Positions 8,933-19,000 of a stretch of DNA of 64,000 bases are shown here, one piece after another. How positions within the stretch are numbered: position 1 is the first letter of the stretch; each line of letters starts with the position of its first letter. The position numbers were made by a program, and so were the translations under genes. The notes under the pieces are model-generated. The model was not told where the DNA came from and did not search any database. It saw nothing but the letters and a program-made list of their open reading frames with translations. Source of the stretch: Paracoccus hibiscisoli. GTDB taxonomy: Bacteria; Pseudomonadota; Alphaproteobacteria; Rhodobacterales; Rhodobacteraceae. The stretch spans positions 1-64,000 of the forward strand of contig NZ_SUNH01000021.1 in the NCBI RefSeq assembly GCF_005048265.1, read 5' to 3'.

Positions 8933-11143
8933 TCACGCCGCAGGGGCGAAGGGGTCCGGCAGATGCGCGAGCAGCCGGTCCGGGGTCATCGGGAAATCGC
9001 GCAGCCGGACACCGCAGGCGTTGTAGATCGCGTTGGCCACCGCCCCCGCCGCGCCGCAGATGCCTAGTTCGCCCACGCCCTTGGCCTGAATGGGCGAGGC
9101 GTGAGGGTCACGCTCCTCCAGCAGGATCACCTCCATCGGGGGAATGTCGGCATGGACCGGGACGTGGTATTCGGCCAGATCGTGGTTCACCAGATGGCCG
9201 TCGCGGCTGTCGAACTGCAGCGCCTCGGTCAGGGCGCTGCCGATGCCCCAGACCATGCCGCCCAGGCATTGCGACCGTGCCGTCTTGGCGTTCAGCACCC
9301 GGCCAAAGCCAAAGGCGCCGGTCATGCGACGGATGCGCGTCTCTCCGGTAAAGGCATTGACGGCAACCTCGCAGAAGAACGCGCCATAGGTGGACTGGTT
9401 GACCTTTTCCATCAGATCGCCCGGCTCGATCCGGCCGGTGCGGGTCAGATCCTCGGTCAGTAGGTCGGTCACGGGGCGCGGGTCCACGCCCTCGGCCCAG
9501 GCCTTGCCGTCCTGCAGCAGCAGATCATCGGCGGAACAGCCGACCGCCTGCGCCAGCGTGGCCCGGATCGCCTCGCAGGCGCGGAACGCCGCCGACCCGG
9601 TCGATGACGCGCCCCAGCTCCCGCCCGACCCGGCGCCGGAGGGCAGACGGCTGTCGCCCAGCTGCACGGTAGTGCGGTCGATCGGCTGGCCCAGCATCTC
9701 GGCCGCAATCTGGCCCAGCACGGCATAGCTGCCGGTGCCTATATCGGTGTGGTCGGTTTCCACGACCACATGGCCGTCGGCGGTCAGGGTCACGCGGGCC
9801 TCGGCCTTGGCCAGGATGTTCACGCGGGCGGCGGAGGCGACGCCGTGGCCGATCCACCACTCCCCCTCGCGGCGCGCGCAAGGGGTGGCGCTGCGCTGGT
9901 CCCAGCCAAAGGCCGCGGCGCCGGCATCCAGCGCCTGGACCAGACGGCGCGACGAATAGGGCGTGCCCTCTCCGGGGACCGCATCGGGCAGGTTCCGCTT
10001 GCGGAGTTCCACAGGGTCGATGCCCGCGGCCTCTGCCAGCTCGTCCATCGCGACCTCAAGGGCCTGCATACCCACGGCCTCGCCGGGCGCGCGGACGGAA
10101 CCGGCGGTCAGGCGGGTGATGTCGGATTTGCGCACCGCCAGCAGGCGGTTCTCTCCGGCATAGAGGAACTCGGACGCCTGCGTCACCGGCTCGGAGAAAT
10201 CCTCTCCGGGCAGGTTCGACACCAGCGCCTCATGGGCAAAGGCCGTCAGGCGGCCATCGGGGCCACAACCCAGACGGATGCGCTGTTCGGTCTCGGAGCG
10301 ACGCATGATCGACTGGAACACCTGCTGGCGGCTCATGACGACGCGCACCGGGCGGCCCAGATCCTGCGCGGCCAGCGCGGCGGCGACCGCCTCATGCGAT
10401 ATCCCCAGCTTGGAGCCGAAGCCCCCGCCGACATAGGGAGACAGGATGCGCACGTGCTTGGGGTCGATACCCAGGCTGTCCGCCAGTTCGGCCACGTTGA
10501 AGGACAGCATCTGCAGGCTGCCCCACAGGGTCAGATCGCGCCCTTCCCATTCGGCGATGGCGGCATGCGGCTCCATCGCGGCGCTGGCATGGCCGGGAGT
10601 GGTGAATTGTGCATCGACGACATGCGCGGCCTCGCGCAGGGCGCGGTCCAGATCGCCCGCCTCGACCGGGTCGTCGGCGGGTTCGGCATTGTCGTCCGAA
10701 GGCATGAACCGCGCGTCATCCGACTGGTCGTCATAATCGATGCGCAGCGCCTTGGCGGCGGCGGTGGCCTGCTCGAAGGTCTCGGCCACGACCAGGGCCA
10801 CCGGCTGCATCGGGAAATCAACCGTCGAGACGTCCTGTTCCGGCGCCTCTCCGGCGGTGCCCTGGGCTGCGCGGCGCAGCATGCGTTCGGACGAATAGAC
10901 GCCCAGCACGCCGGGCATCGCCATCACCGCATCGCGATGGATCGCGGTGACGCGGCCCTTGCTGATCGCGGCGCCCACCAGCACGCCCTCGGCACAGCCG
11001 GGACGCGCGTATTCGGCGGCATAGGTGGCGGTGCCCGCGACCTTCAGCGGACCTTCGGGCCGGTCCAGCCCCTTGCCGATCACGCCCTGTCGGGTGCGAT
11101 CCAGCATGTCGCGGGTGTCGGGGGTGTCATAGGTGTCGCTCAT
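8933..11143 (-). CDS. Xanthine-dehydrogenase-family molybdenum-binding subunit (PaoC-like aldehyde oxidoreductase large subunit)
   Basis: Catalytic subunit of 736 residues of a heterotrimeric molybdenum hydroxylase. Family blocks include the N-terminal GKGLDRPEGPLKVAGTATYA, PYVGGGFGSKLG and the C-terminal KGVGELGICGAAGAVANAIY, where the Glu of GVGE is the expected active-site base. I preferred ATG 11143 over the in-frame ATG 11149 because GGGGGA lies 6 bp before the former. It follows the FAD subunit, whose stop overlaps the upstream ATG. Similarity of the whole set to E. coli PaoABC (YagTSR) suggests an aldehyde substrate, but no XdhC/PaoD-type maturation factor is next to it. Confidence 0.88.
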   Translation of the reverse strand: MSDTYDTPDTRDMLDRTRQGVIGKGLDRPEGPLKVAGTATYAAEYARPGCAEGVLVGAAISKGRVTAIHRDAVMAMPGVLGVYSSERMLRRAAQGTAGEAPEQDVSTVDFPMQPVALVVAETFEQATAAAKALRIDYDDQSDDARFMPSDDNAEPADDPVEAGDLDRALREAAHVVDAQFTTPGHASAAMEPHAAIAEWEGRDLTLWGSLQMLSFNVAELADSLGIDPKHVRILSPYVGGGFGSKLGISHEAVAAALAAQDLGRPVRVVMSRQQVFQSIMRRSETEQRIRLGCGPDGRLTAFAHEALVSNLPGEDFSEPVTQASEFLYAGENRLLAVRKSDITRLTAGSVRAPGEAVGMQALEVAMDELAEAAGIDPVELRKRNLPDAVPGEGTPYSSRRLVQALDAGAAAFGWDQRSATPCARREGEWWIGHGVASAARVNILAKAEARVTLTADGHVVVETDHTDIGTGSYAVLGQIAAEMLGQPIDRTTVQLGDSRLPSGAGSGGSWGASSTGSAAFRACEAIRATLAQAVGCSADDLLLQDGKAWAEGVDPRPVTDLLTEDLTRTGRIEPGDLMEKVNQSTYGAFFCEVAVNAFTGETRIRRMTGAFGFGRVLNAKTARSQCLGGMVWGIGSALTEALQFDSRDGHLVNHDLAEYHVPVHADIPPMEVILLEERDPHASPIQAKGVGELGICGAAGAVANAIYNACGVRLRDFPMTPDRLLAHLPDPFAPAA

Positions 11144-11145
11144 GG

Positions 11146-12108
11146 TCATTCCCCCGTGGCTTCGGCCAGCGCGGCCGCAAGGGTGCGGCGGGTCAGCAGA
11201 ATCTTAAAATCATTGTCGCCCTGGCCCTGTGCGTCTTCCAGCAGCAGATCCGCCGCCTTGTCGAACAGCGCGGCCGAGGGCCGTTCCCCGACCAGCATTT
11301 TCTCAACCCGCTCATCGGTCCAGGGCTTGTGCGCGATGCTGCCAAAGGCCAGCTGCGCCGCGTCGATGCGACCCGCATCCATGCGGATGGCCGCCGCGAC
11401 CGACACCAGCGCAAAGGCATAGGACGCCCGGTCGCGCACCTTGCGATACAGCTGGCGTCCGCCGAAGGGCGCGGGCAGGCGGATGGCGGTGATGACCTCT
11501 CCGGGCTTCAGCACGTTGTCGCGGGACGGGTCGTCCTTGGGTAAACGGTGGAAATCGCGCATCGCGATCTCTCGCACGCCATCAGGGCCTTCGGTCTCGA
11601 CCGTGGCGCGCAGGGCGGACAGGGCCACGGCCATGTCGCCGGGATAGGTGGCGATGCAGGCATCCGACGCACCCAGGATCGCATGGTTGCGGTTCACGCC
11701 CCCCTGCGCCGCGCAGCCGGTTCCCGGCTCGCGCTTGTTGCAGGGCGAATGGCCGTCCATGAAATAGCCGCAGCGCGTGCGCTGGCACAGGTTGCCGCCC
11801 ATCGTTGCCTTGTTGCGCAGCTGCGGGCTGGCCCCGGCCAGAATGGCGCGCGACAGCAGGGGCCAGTCGGCCCGGATGCGCGGATGCGCGGCGCAGTCGG
11901 AATTGCTAACCAGCGCGCCGATGCGCAGCCCCGCTCCTTCGCGCGCAATGTCGCGCAGGCCGATGCGGTTGATGTCCAGCAACGCGTCGGGGGTCGCGAC
12001 CTCCAGCTTCATCAGGTCAAGCAGGTTCGTGCCGCCCGCGATCAGCATGGCGGGGCTGCCAACGGCCTGCGACAGGTCATCGGCGCGGGTGTAATCGAAC
12101 GCCTTCAT
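11146..12108 (-). CDS. FAD-binding subunit of molybdenum hydroxylase, with an extra Fe-S cysteine set (PaoB-like)
   Basis: Flavoprotein subunit of 320 residues that passes electrons from the Fe-S subunit. The FAD-binding loop [10 protein letters not shown] is near residue 25. The segment [10 protein letters not shown] followed by [12 protein letters not shown] holds cysteines that, in E. coli PaoB (YagS), bind an additional 4Fe-4S cluster missing from ordinary xanthine dehydrogenases. This is the main reason to place the enzyme in the PaoABC group. The stop of the 2Fe-2S gene overlaps its ATG by a few bases, and its own stop overlaps the large-subunit start, so the three are tightly coupled. 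Confidence 0.88.
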   Translation of the reverse strand: MKAFDYTRADDLSQAVGSPAMLIAGGTNLLDLMKLEVATPDALLDINRIGLRDIAREGAGLRIGALVSNSDCAAHPRIRADWPLLSRAILAGASPQLRNKATMGGNLCQRTRCGYFMDGHSPCNKREPGTGCAAQGGVNRNHAILGASDACIATYPGDMAVALSALRATVETEGPDGVREIAMRDFHRLPKDDPSRDNVLKPGEVITAIRLPAPFGGRQLYRKVRDRASYAFALVSVAAAIRMDAGRIDAAQLAFGSIAHKPWTDERVEKMLVGERPSAALFDKAADLLLEDAQGQGDNDFKILLTRRTLAAALAEATGE

Positions 12109-12629
12109 TGCGCGGCCTCCGCATCCATCGCATCGCGGATCGCGGCCAGGATGTTGTCATAGGCGCCGCAGCGGCACAGGTTGCCGCTCATCCGTTCGCG
12201 GATCTCGGCATCGGCGATGGCGGGCTTGTCGGCGGGATCGGCGGTGGCGGCACTGGGCCAGCCTGCGCGGATCTCCTCGATCATGGCGGTGGCGGAACAG
12301 ATCTGGCCGGGGGTGCAATAGCCGCACTGGAACCCGTCATGCGCGACAAAGGCCGCCTGCAGCGCGGACAGGGCGTCGGGCTGGCCCAGCCCCTCGATGG
12401 TGGTGACCTCGTCACCGTCATGCATGACGGCCAGCGTCAGGCAGGAGTTGATGCGGCGGCCATTGACGATGACCGTGCAGGCCCCGCATTGGCCGTGGTC
12501 GCAGCCCTTCTTGGTGCCGGTCAGGCCCAGGTCCAGACGCAGCACGTCCAGCAGGCTGCGGCGCGGATCGCCGCTGATTTCATGGGATTGGCCGTTGACG
12601 GTCAACCTGGCGGCGGGGCGTTGTGCCAT
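12105..12629 (-). CDS. 2Fe-2S subunit of molybdenum hydroxylase (PaoA-like), without a Tat leader
   Basis: Small subunit of 174 residues with two 2Fe-2S clusters. The plant-type cluster ligands are in CDHGQCGAC plus a later NSC, and the second cluster is in CGYCTPG and [10 protein letters not shown] 12629 is preferred because AAGGAG stands 8 bp upstream, giving a start at [14 protein letters not shown]. The longer in-frame reading to 12746 has no such signal. With this start there is no twin-arginine leader, unlike E. coli PaoA, so the enzyme is predicted to be cytoplasmic. It is the first gene of the four-gene molybdoenzyme operon. Confidence 0.88.
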   Translation of the reverse strand: MAQRPAARLTVNGQSHEISGDPRRSLLDVLRLDLGLTGTKKGCDHGQCGACTVIVNGRRINSCLTLAVMHDGDEVTTIEGLGQPDALSALQAAFVAHDGFQCGYCTPGQICSATAMIEEIRAGWPSAATADPADKPAIADAEIRERMSGNLCRCGAYDNILAAIRDAMDAEAAQ

Positions 12630-12711
12630 TCGAGGGCTCCTTGGACCGCGTGCTTGGGTCCAAGGCAACGTAGCGCGGGCACGGCGGTTCCCTTGCCCTT
12701 TGTCAGTCCCG

Positions 12712-13692
12712 TTACGCGACCAGGGCGGTCGCGTTCCTGCGGGCATGGGCCTGCGCGATCATCGCGCAGATCAGCAGCTGCGCCATATGATAAACCAGCA
12801 CCGGCAGGACCGTGGCCCCCACCGTCTCGGGCGGGAACAGCGCCGCCGCGATCGGCAACCCCGAGGCCAGGCTTTTCGTCGAGCCGCAGAAGAACAGGAC
12901 CGAGCGATCCTCGGGCGGCAGGCGGAACAGGCGGCCCATCCCGGCCATCAGCCCGAACACCACCGCCAGCATGACCAGCATCACCGCGATCAGCGCGATC
13001 AGCGCCACCGGCGGGATCGACGCCCACAGGCCCGACACGGTGCCCGCGCTGAAGGCCGAATAGACGATCAACAGGATCGCGCCCCGGTCCACGACCAGGG
13101 TCAGCGTCTTGCGCGTCCGGACGAAATTGCCGACCCAGGGGCGCAGCAGCTGGCCCAGCACGAAGGGCAGCAGGATCTGCGTGCCGATGCGCACCACCGC
13201 GTCCAGGCTGATGCCCCCGTCACCCGCCTGCATCAGCAGCGCGACCAGCACCGGCGTCAGCACGACCCCGATCAGGTTGGACAGCGACGCCGCGCAGATG
13301 GCCGCAGGCACGTTGCCCCCCGCCATCGACACGAAGGCGATCGAGCTTTGGATGGTCGACGGCAGCACCGCCAGAAACACCAGCCCCAGTGTCACCTGCG
13401 GCCCCAGCAGCCCGCCGAACACGGCGGCGAACAACAGCCCCACGGCCGGGATCAGCAGATAGGTCGACGCGAATGTCAGCCCCTGCAGCCGCCAGTTCAG
13501 CAGTCCCGCCCGGACCGAGGCCGGGTCCAGTTTCGCGCCGTACAGAAAGAACAGCAGCGCCACCGCGCCGTAGGTCACCTGCCCCAGCCCGTCCGCCGCG
13601 ATGCCCCGCGCGGGCAGCATCAGCCCCAGCAGCACCGTGCCCAGCAGCATCAGCATATAGGTGTCGATCCCGATGCGTCGCAGAAATCCCAT
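12712..13692 (-). CDS. Bile acid:sodium symporter superfamily (YfeH/SBF-like) transporter
   Basis: Membrane transporter of 326 residues with about nine to ten hydrophobic helices. The segments FFLYGAKLDPASVRAGLLNW, VFLAVLPSTIQSSIAF and FCGSTKSLASGLPIA match the SBF-like family (E. coli YfeH). It lies 11 bp downstream of the gamma-glutamyltransferase gene and is probably its operon partner, moving a substrate or product of that enzyme. The actual substrate is unknown; relatives carry bile acids, sulfate, pantothenate or keto acids. Confidence 0.85.
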   Translation of the reverse strand: MGFLRRIGIDTYMLMLLGTVLLGLMLPARGIAADGLGQVTYGAVALLFFLYGAKLDPASVRAGLLNWRLQGLTFASTYLLIPAVGLLFAAVFGGLLGPQVTLGLVFLAVLPSTIQSSIAFVSMAGGNVPAAICAASLSNLIGVVLTPVLVALLMQAGDGGISLDAVVRIGTQILLPFVLGQLLRPWVGNFVRTRKTLTLVVDRGAILLIVYSAFSAGTVSGLWASIPPVALIALIAVMLVMLAVVFGLMAGMGRLFRLPPEDRSVLFFCGSTKSLASGLPIAAALFPPETVGATVLPVLVYHMAQLLICAMIAQAHARRNATALVA

Positions 13693-13703
13693 GGCTTATC
13701 CTT

Positions 13704-15281
13704 TCACAGGCCGATGGCCATGCCGTCCTTGCGGCTGTCGGACCCGCCTTCCAGCAGACCCGTTGAAATACGGATCGCCTGCGCGCCGCCCATCGGGCCG
13801 GTCAGGCGTTTGATGACATGGCCGCGCGCGGCCAGATCGTCGCAGATGTCCTGCGGCAGGGTCGGTTCGACCTGCAGCACGCCGTCGGTCGCAAAGCTGC
13901 GCGGCTCGTCAATCGCGGCCTGCAGGGACAGGCCCCGGTCGATCACCGCCGACAGAAAGGCCGCGTGGCCGGTGGCCTGATACTGCCCGCCCATCACGCC
14001 AAAGGGCATGACGTTGCGCCCGCCCTGCGTGACCATGCCGGGAATGATCGTGTGCATCGGACGTTTGCGCGGACCGATGGCGTTCGGATGGCCGGGGATC
14101 AGGCGGAAGGACGCGCCCCGGCTTTGGAACAGCACGCCGGTCGCCGGGTCCAGCCGCCCCGAGCCGAAGCCGTGAAAGATCGAATTGATGAAGGACACCG
14201 CGTTCCCCTGCGCGTCCACCACGCACAGATAGATGGTGTCCTTGTGCTCGGGCTCGTCCCACAGGGCGGGGGCCTGGGCGCGGGTCATGTCGATGCGGGC
14301 GCGCAGGGCGGTGATGGCCGCGTCCGACAGCAGCGTCTCCGTCAGGCCCGCGCAATGGTCCGCATCGCCCAGCAGGGCGTCGCGGTGGTGATAGGCCAGC
14401 TTGGTCGCCTCGGCCTGGACATGATGGCGGTCTGCGGTGGACAGCGCGGCCATGTCGAAGCCCTCGATGATCCGAAGGATCAGCAGCGCGGCAAGCCCCT
14501 GCCCGTTCGGCGGGCATTCGTGGATGTCGAACCCGCGATAGCGCGCGCAGATCGGCGCGACCCATTCGGCGCCGTCCGTCGCCCCGGCAAAATCCTGTTC
14601 CGTATGCAGCCCGCCCAGGGACCGCAGATGCGCGACCATGCGCGCGGCGGTATCGCCCTGATAAAAGGCCGCCGGGCCGTGGGCCGCGATCTCCTCCAGC
14701 CGGTCGGCCAGCAGGGGTTGCGCATGGCGCGCGCCCGCTTGCGGCGCGGGCAGGAACAGGGCCGCGGCATGGGGGTCCGCCGCCACCGTCGCCGCCGATT
14801 CGGCCCAGTCCTGCGCGACGCGCGGGGTGACCGGATAGCCGTCGCGGGCATAACCCACCGCATCGCGGAACAGCCGTGTCAGCGGCAGAGAGCCCAGATC
14901 GGCATGCAGCCGGCACCAGGCCGAAATCGCGCCCGGCACGGTCACCGCATGCGGGCTGCTCTGCGGGATCGCATCGGTCAGCCCGGCGGCCTGCAGGGCC
15001 TCAACCGTTGCGGCGGCGGGCGCACGCCCCGACCCGTTCAGCGCCCGTACCGGTCCATTCACCGGGGCATACAGCGCAAAGCAATCGCCGCCGATGCCCG
15101 TCATCAGCGGGTCGACCACCGCCTGCACCGCGCTGGCGGCGATGGCCGCGTCGACGGCATTGCCGCCCTGGGCCAGGACCGACAGGCCCGCGGCGCTGGC
15201 CAGCGGGTGAGAGGTCGCCACCATCGCGCGGCCCGCATAGGTCGCCGGGCGACGGCCCGACAGGAAATCGAATGCGCTCAT
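13704..15281 (-). CDS. Gamma-glutamyltransferase-family Ntn hydrolase
   Basis: Protein of 525 residues of the gamma-glutamyltranspeptidase family, made as one chain and normally self-cleaved before a catalytic threonine. The N-terminal block VLAQGGNAVDAAIAAS, the KDTIYLCVVDAQGNAVSFIN segment with the candidate nucleophile Thr, and the C-terminal QYQATGHAAFL are all present. There is no signal peptide, so it should be cytoplasmic, unlike E. coli Ggt. It heads an operon with the SBF-like transporter and is divergent from a GntR regulator with a palindrome between them. Many members are not true glutathione hydrolases, so the substrate is open. Confidence 0.85.
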   Translation of the reverse strand: MSAFDFLSGRRPATYAGRAMVATSHPLASAAGLSVLAQGGNAVDAAIAASAVQAVVDPLMTGIGGDCFALYAPVNGPVRALNGSGRAPAAATVEALQAAGLTDAIPQSSPHAVTVPGAISAWCRLHADLGSLPLTRLFRDAVGYARDGYPVTPRVAQDWAESAATVAADPHAAALFLPAPQAGARHAQPLLADRLEEIAAHGPAAFYQGDTAARMVAHLRSLGGLHTEQDFAGATDGAEWVAPICARYRGFDIHECPPNGQGLAALLILRIIEGFDMAALSTADRHHVQAEATKLAYHHRDALLGDADHCAGLTETLLSDAAITALRARIDMTRAQAPALWDEPEHKDTIYLCVVDAQGNAVSFINSIFHGFGSGRLDPATGVLFQSRGASFRLIPGHPNAIGPRKRPMHTIIPGMVTQGGRNVMPFGVMGGQYQATGHAAFLSAVIDRGLSLQAAIDEPRSFATDGVLQVEPTLPQDICDDLAARGHVIKRLTGPMGGAQAIRISTGLLEGGSDSRKDGMAIGL

Positions 15282-15326
15282 GGGCTGGTCTCCGGCTGCG
15301 GAATCACATGGTCAAGGCGGTCGCAT

Positions 15327-15336
15327 ATGTATACAT
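15327..15336. promoter_or_regulatory. Probable GntR operator between divergent ggt and gntR genes
   Basis: The exact 10-bp palindrome ATGTATACAT lies between the gamma-glutamyltransferase start (15281) and the GntR start (15373). It fits the GT-N(0-3)-AC core of operators used by FadR-subfamily GntR proteins. It also argues against the GntR ATG at 15340, which is only 4 bp from the palindrome, and for the ATG at 15373. Confidence 0.55.
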
Positions 15337-15372
15337 GTCATGGCAACAGAAATACAATTGACGGAATGGCCC

Positions 15373-16020
15373 ATGTCCGCAACCCGCTCGGCCGATCAGG
15401 TTCATGCCGCATTGTCGGCGCAGATCGTGGCGGGCACGCTGCGGCCCGGCGATCCGCTGGCCGAAACCGCGCTGGCCGCGCAGTTCGGGCTGTCGCGCAC
15501 CCCGGTGCGCGAGGCGTTGCAAAGGCTGGCGGGCGAGGGTCTGGTGGAACGCGGACCGCGCCGCGCCTTTGTCGTGCGCGACATGACCACCGACGCCCTG
15601 CGCCACCTGTTCGAGGCCCTGGCCGAGCTGGAGGCGCTGTGCGCCAGCCTGTCGGCGCTGCGCATGACGCCCACCGATCACGCGCTGCTGGCGGGCATCC
15701 TGGACCGCGACGACCTGCCCGGCGCGGATTACGCGCAGGCCAACATCCGCTTTCACGGCGCGCTGCGGCAGGGGGCGGGCAATGAGGTCCTGGCCGATCT
15801 GCTGGCCGATCTGGACCGGCGCAGCCTGCCCTGGCGCAATGCGCAGTTTCAGAAACGCGCGGCGCGCATCGCCACGTCGCGGGCGGAACACCGGGCGATC
15901 CTGGCCGCGATCACCGCGCGCGATGCGGACGGTGCGGCAGACCGGATGCGGGCGCATATGGGCGCATCCCTGGGGGTGATCCTGGAGATGCTGGCCGCGC
16001 GACCCTATTCGGCGGGCTGA
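15373..16020 (+). CDS. GntR-family transcriptional regulator (FCD/FadR subfamily)
   Basis: Regulator of 215 residues. The winged-helix N-terminus contains ALSAQIVAGTLRPGDPLAET and the recognition region AAQFGLSRTPVREALQRL. The all-helical C-terminus, with ANIRFHGALRQGAGN and SRAEHRAILAAI, is of the FCD ligand-binding type. ATG 15373 is preferred; ATG 15340 is in frame but overlaps the operator region. It is divergent from the ggt/transporter operon and probably represses it and itself. Its end overlaps the convergent RND gene by 16 bp. Confidence 0.85.
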   Translation: MSATRSADQVHAALSAQIVAGTLRPGDPLAETALAAQFGLSRTPVREALQRLAGEGLVERGPRRAFVVRDMTTDALRHLFEALAELEALCASLSALRMTPTDHALLAGILDRDDLPGADYAQANIRFHGALRQGAGNEVLADLLADLDRRSLPWRNAQFQKRAARIATSRAEHRAILAAITARDADGAADRMRAHMGASLGVILEMLAARPYSAG

Positions 16021-19000
16021 GGCGCGGGTTTGGTCGCGGGTGCCGGATCGCGCCGCCCGATCCGTTCGACCAGCACATAGATCACCGGCGTCAGGAACAG
16101 CGTCAGCACGAAGGCCAGCGACAGCCCGCCCACGATGACCGCGCCGATGGCCCGGCGGCTTTCGGCGCCCGCCCCGGTCGCGGTGGCCAGCGGCACGGCG
16201 CCCAGGATCGTGGCGATGGTGGTCATCATCACCGGGCGCAGGCGGGTCACCGCGCCTTCGCGCGCGGCGGTGACCAGATCGCGGCCCTCCTCGCGCAGCT
16301 GGTTGGCGAATTCCACGATCAGGATGCCGTTCTTGGCCATGATCCCGATCAGCAGGATCATCCCCACCTGGGAAAAGATGTTGACCGACGCCCCCGTCAA
16401 CAGCAGCGTCGCCACCGCCCCGGCCAGCCCCAGAGGCACGGTCAGCATGATCGTCAGCGGGGTGCGGAAACTCTCGAACTGGGCGGCCAGCACCAGGAAC
16501 ACGATGACCAGCGCCATGGCAAAGACGGTGGCCACGCCGCCCTGGTTCTCCTGGTAATCGGCGGCCTGACCGCGCCAGACCAGCAGGGCGCCTGCGGGCA
16601 GGTCGCGGGCCGCAGCCTCGACCAGGGCCATGGCGCGGGCCAGATCGGTGCCCTCGACCAGATCGGCCTCGGAATTGACCGAGATCAGGCGGTCGTTGCG
16701 CGCGATGGAGGGGACCGTGGCCCCCGTCGTGACATCGGCAAAGGCCGACAACGGGATCAGGTCGCCCCGCGTGTTGCGGATCAGCACGGACAGCATGTCC
16801 TGCACGCTGTCGCGATCCTCGGGGGCGGCCTGCAGGATCACTGGATATTGCCGCCCGCCGCTGGTGTATTCGCCCACGTTGCGGGACGCGAACAGCACCT
16901 GCAGGGTCTGGGCCACGGTCTCGCTGTCCAGGCCCAGGTCCTGGGCGCGGGTGCGGTCGATCTCCAGCGAGGCGCCAGGCTGGTTGGCGGCGAAATCGAC
17001 ATCGACGCCCGACAGGCCGGGCGCGTCCGACAGCCGGTCGGCGACCTCCTCGGCCCACAGGGCCGCGCGCTCCAGGTCGGGGCCGCCGATGGACCAGCTG
17101 ATGCTGCCGCTGCCGCCGCCCAGACCCAAGCCCCCCGACGGCCGGATCGAGGTCGACACATCGGTCATCGCGGTCAGCTGCGGGCGCAGTTCGGCCATCA
17201 CGTCATCGACCGACACGTCGCGATCGTCCCAGGGCGCCAGGTTCACGAACAGCAACGAGCGGCGCGCATTGCCGCCCAGGCCCACGATGGCGGTGACGTT
17301 CTCGACCACGCCCTGGTCGCGCAGGGGCGCGATCATCGCCTCGACCCGGCGGGTGGCCGCGTCGGTGTATTCCAGGTTCGAGCCCTGTGGCGCGTTCAGG
17401 ATGATGCGGAACCCGCCCCGATCCTCGTCCGGGGTCAACTGGCGCGGCAGCGCCTGATAGACCGACACCGCCCCCGCCACCAGGAACGCCGTTCCCGCCA
17501 GGATCACCACGGGACGCGCGATCATGCGCGCAAGGATCCGGTCATAGCCGCGTTCGGCCCATCCGATCACGCGGTTCATGCTGCGCGTCAGCAGGTTGGG
17601 ACGATCCTCGCGCGGCATCACGCGGGCTGCCAGCACCGGCGACAGGGTCAGCGCGACCACCCCCGACACGGCGACCGCAATGGCCAGCACGATGCCGAAT
17701 TCCGCGAACAGCTGGCCCAATTCCCCGTCCATGAAGCTGACCGGCACAAAGACCGAGATCAGCACCGCCGTCGTCGCGATCACTGCAAAGCTGACCTGCC
17801 CCGCGCCCTGGCGTGCGGCCTCGGCCCGGGACTTGCCCATGGCGCGGTGGCGCTGAATGTTCTCCAGCACGACGATGGCGTCGTCCACCACCAGACCGAT
17901 GGCCAGGATCAGCGCGAACAGCGTCAGGATGTTGATGGTGAAGCCCAGGGCCAGCATGCCCAGGGCCGCCCCCAGGGCCGAGACCGGGATGGTGACGATC
18001 GGCACCAGCGACAGCCGGGCCGAGCCCAGGAACAGGAAGATGACGGCGGTAACCAGCCCCACCGCCTCGACAAAGACCCGGATGACCTGCGCGATCGAAC
18101 TTTCGATGAACACGGCCTCGTCGGTGGTGACGCGCAGGCTCATCCCATCGGGCAGGGTGGGGGCGATGCGGTCCAGCTCTGCCTTGACGGCGGACGATAT
18201 GGCGACGGTGTTCGACTGCGCCTGCGGCTGCACGCCCAGACCCAGGGCGATGTTGCCGTTGGCGCGATAGATGGTGGTGGTCTGTTCGGCCCCCTCCTCG
18301 ATGCGGGCCACGTCGCCAAGGCGCAGCGGACGCCCGCCCTCGTCGCGCAGGACCACCTGGGCGAAGACGTCGGCGGTGGTGAACCGCGTCTGCGCCAGCA
18401 CCTGCAGCTGGCGGGCGCCGGTCTCGATCTGGCCTGCGGGCAGTTCGACATTGTTGGCCTGCAGCGCGCCGATGATGTCGCTGGTGGTGATGCCATAGGC
18501 GGCCATGCGCGCCTGATCCAGCCAGATGCGCATGGACGGCGCGCGTTCACCAAAGATCTGCGCATTTGCCACGCCGGGCAGCCGCGCCAACCGGTCAGTG
18601 ATGAAGCGGCTGGCGTAATCGGACAGCTCCAGCGGGGTCATGTTGGGGCTGGACAGTGACAGGCGCACCACCGGGTCGCCCTCGTCGTCGTTCTTTTCGA
18701 CGCGGGGGGTGCCCGCGCCGTCAGGCAGGTTGTTCAGCACCCGGTCGACCGCCGCGCGCACGTCGTTGGCGGCGGCGTCGATGTCGCGGCCCGTGTCAAA
18801 GGTCAGCACCGTCCGCATCCGCCCCCGGTCCGAGGTGGTGCGCATGGCCGTGACGCCGCTGACGCCCGCCAGCGCGCCCTCGATCACGGTGGCCAGCTGG
18901 TTGTCGACCACGTCGGGGGCGGCGCCGGTGTAATCGACGCGCACGCTGACCTCGGCCGCCTCGACCGAGGGCAGCTCGCGGACCGGCAGGCGGGTGATGG

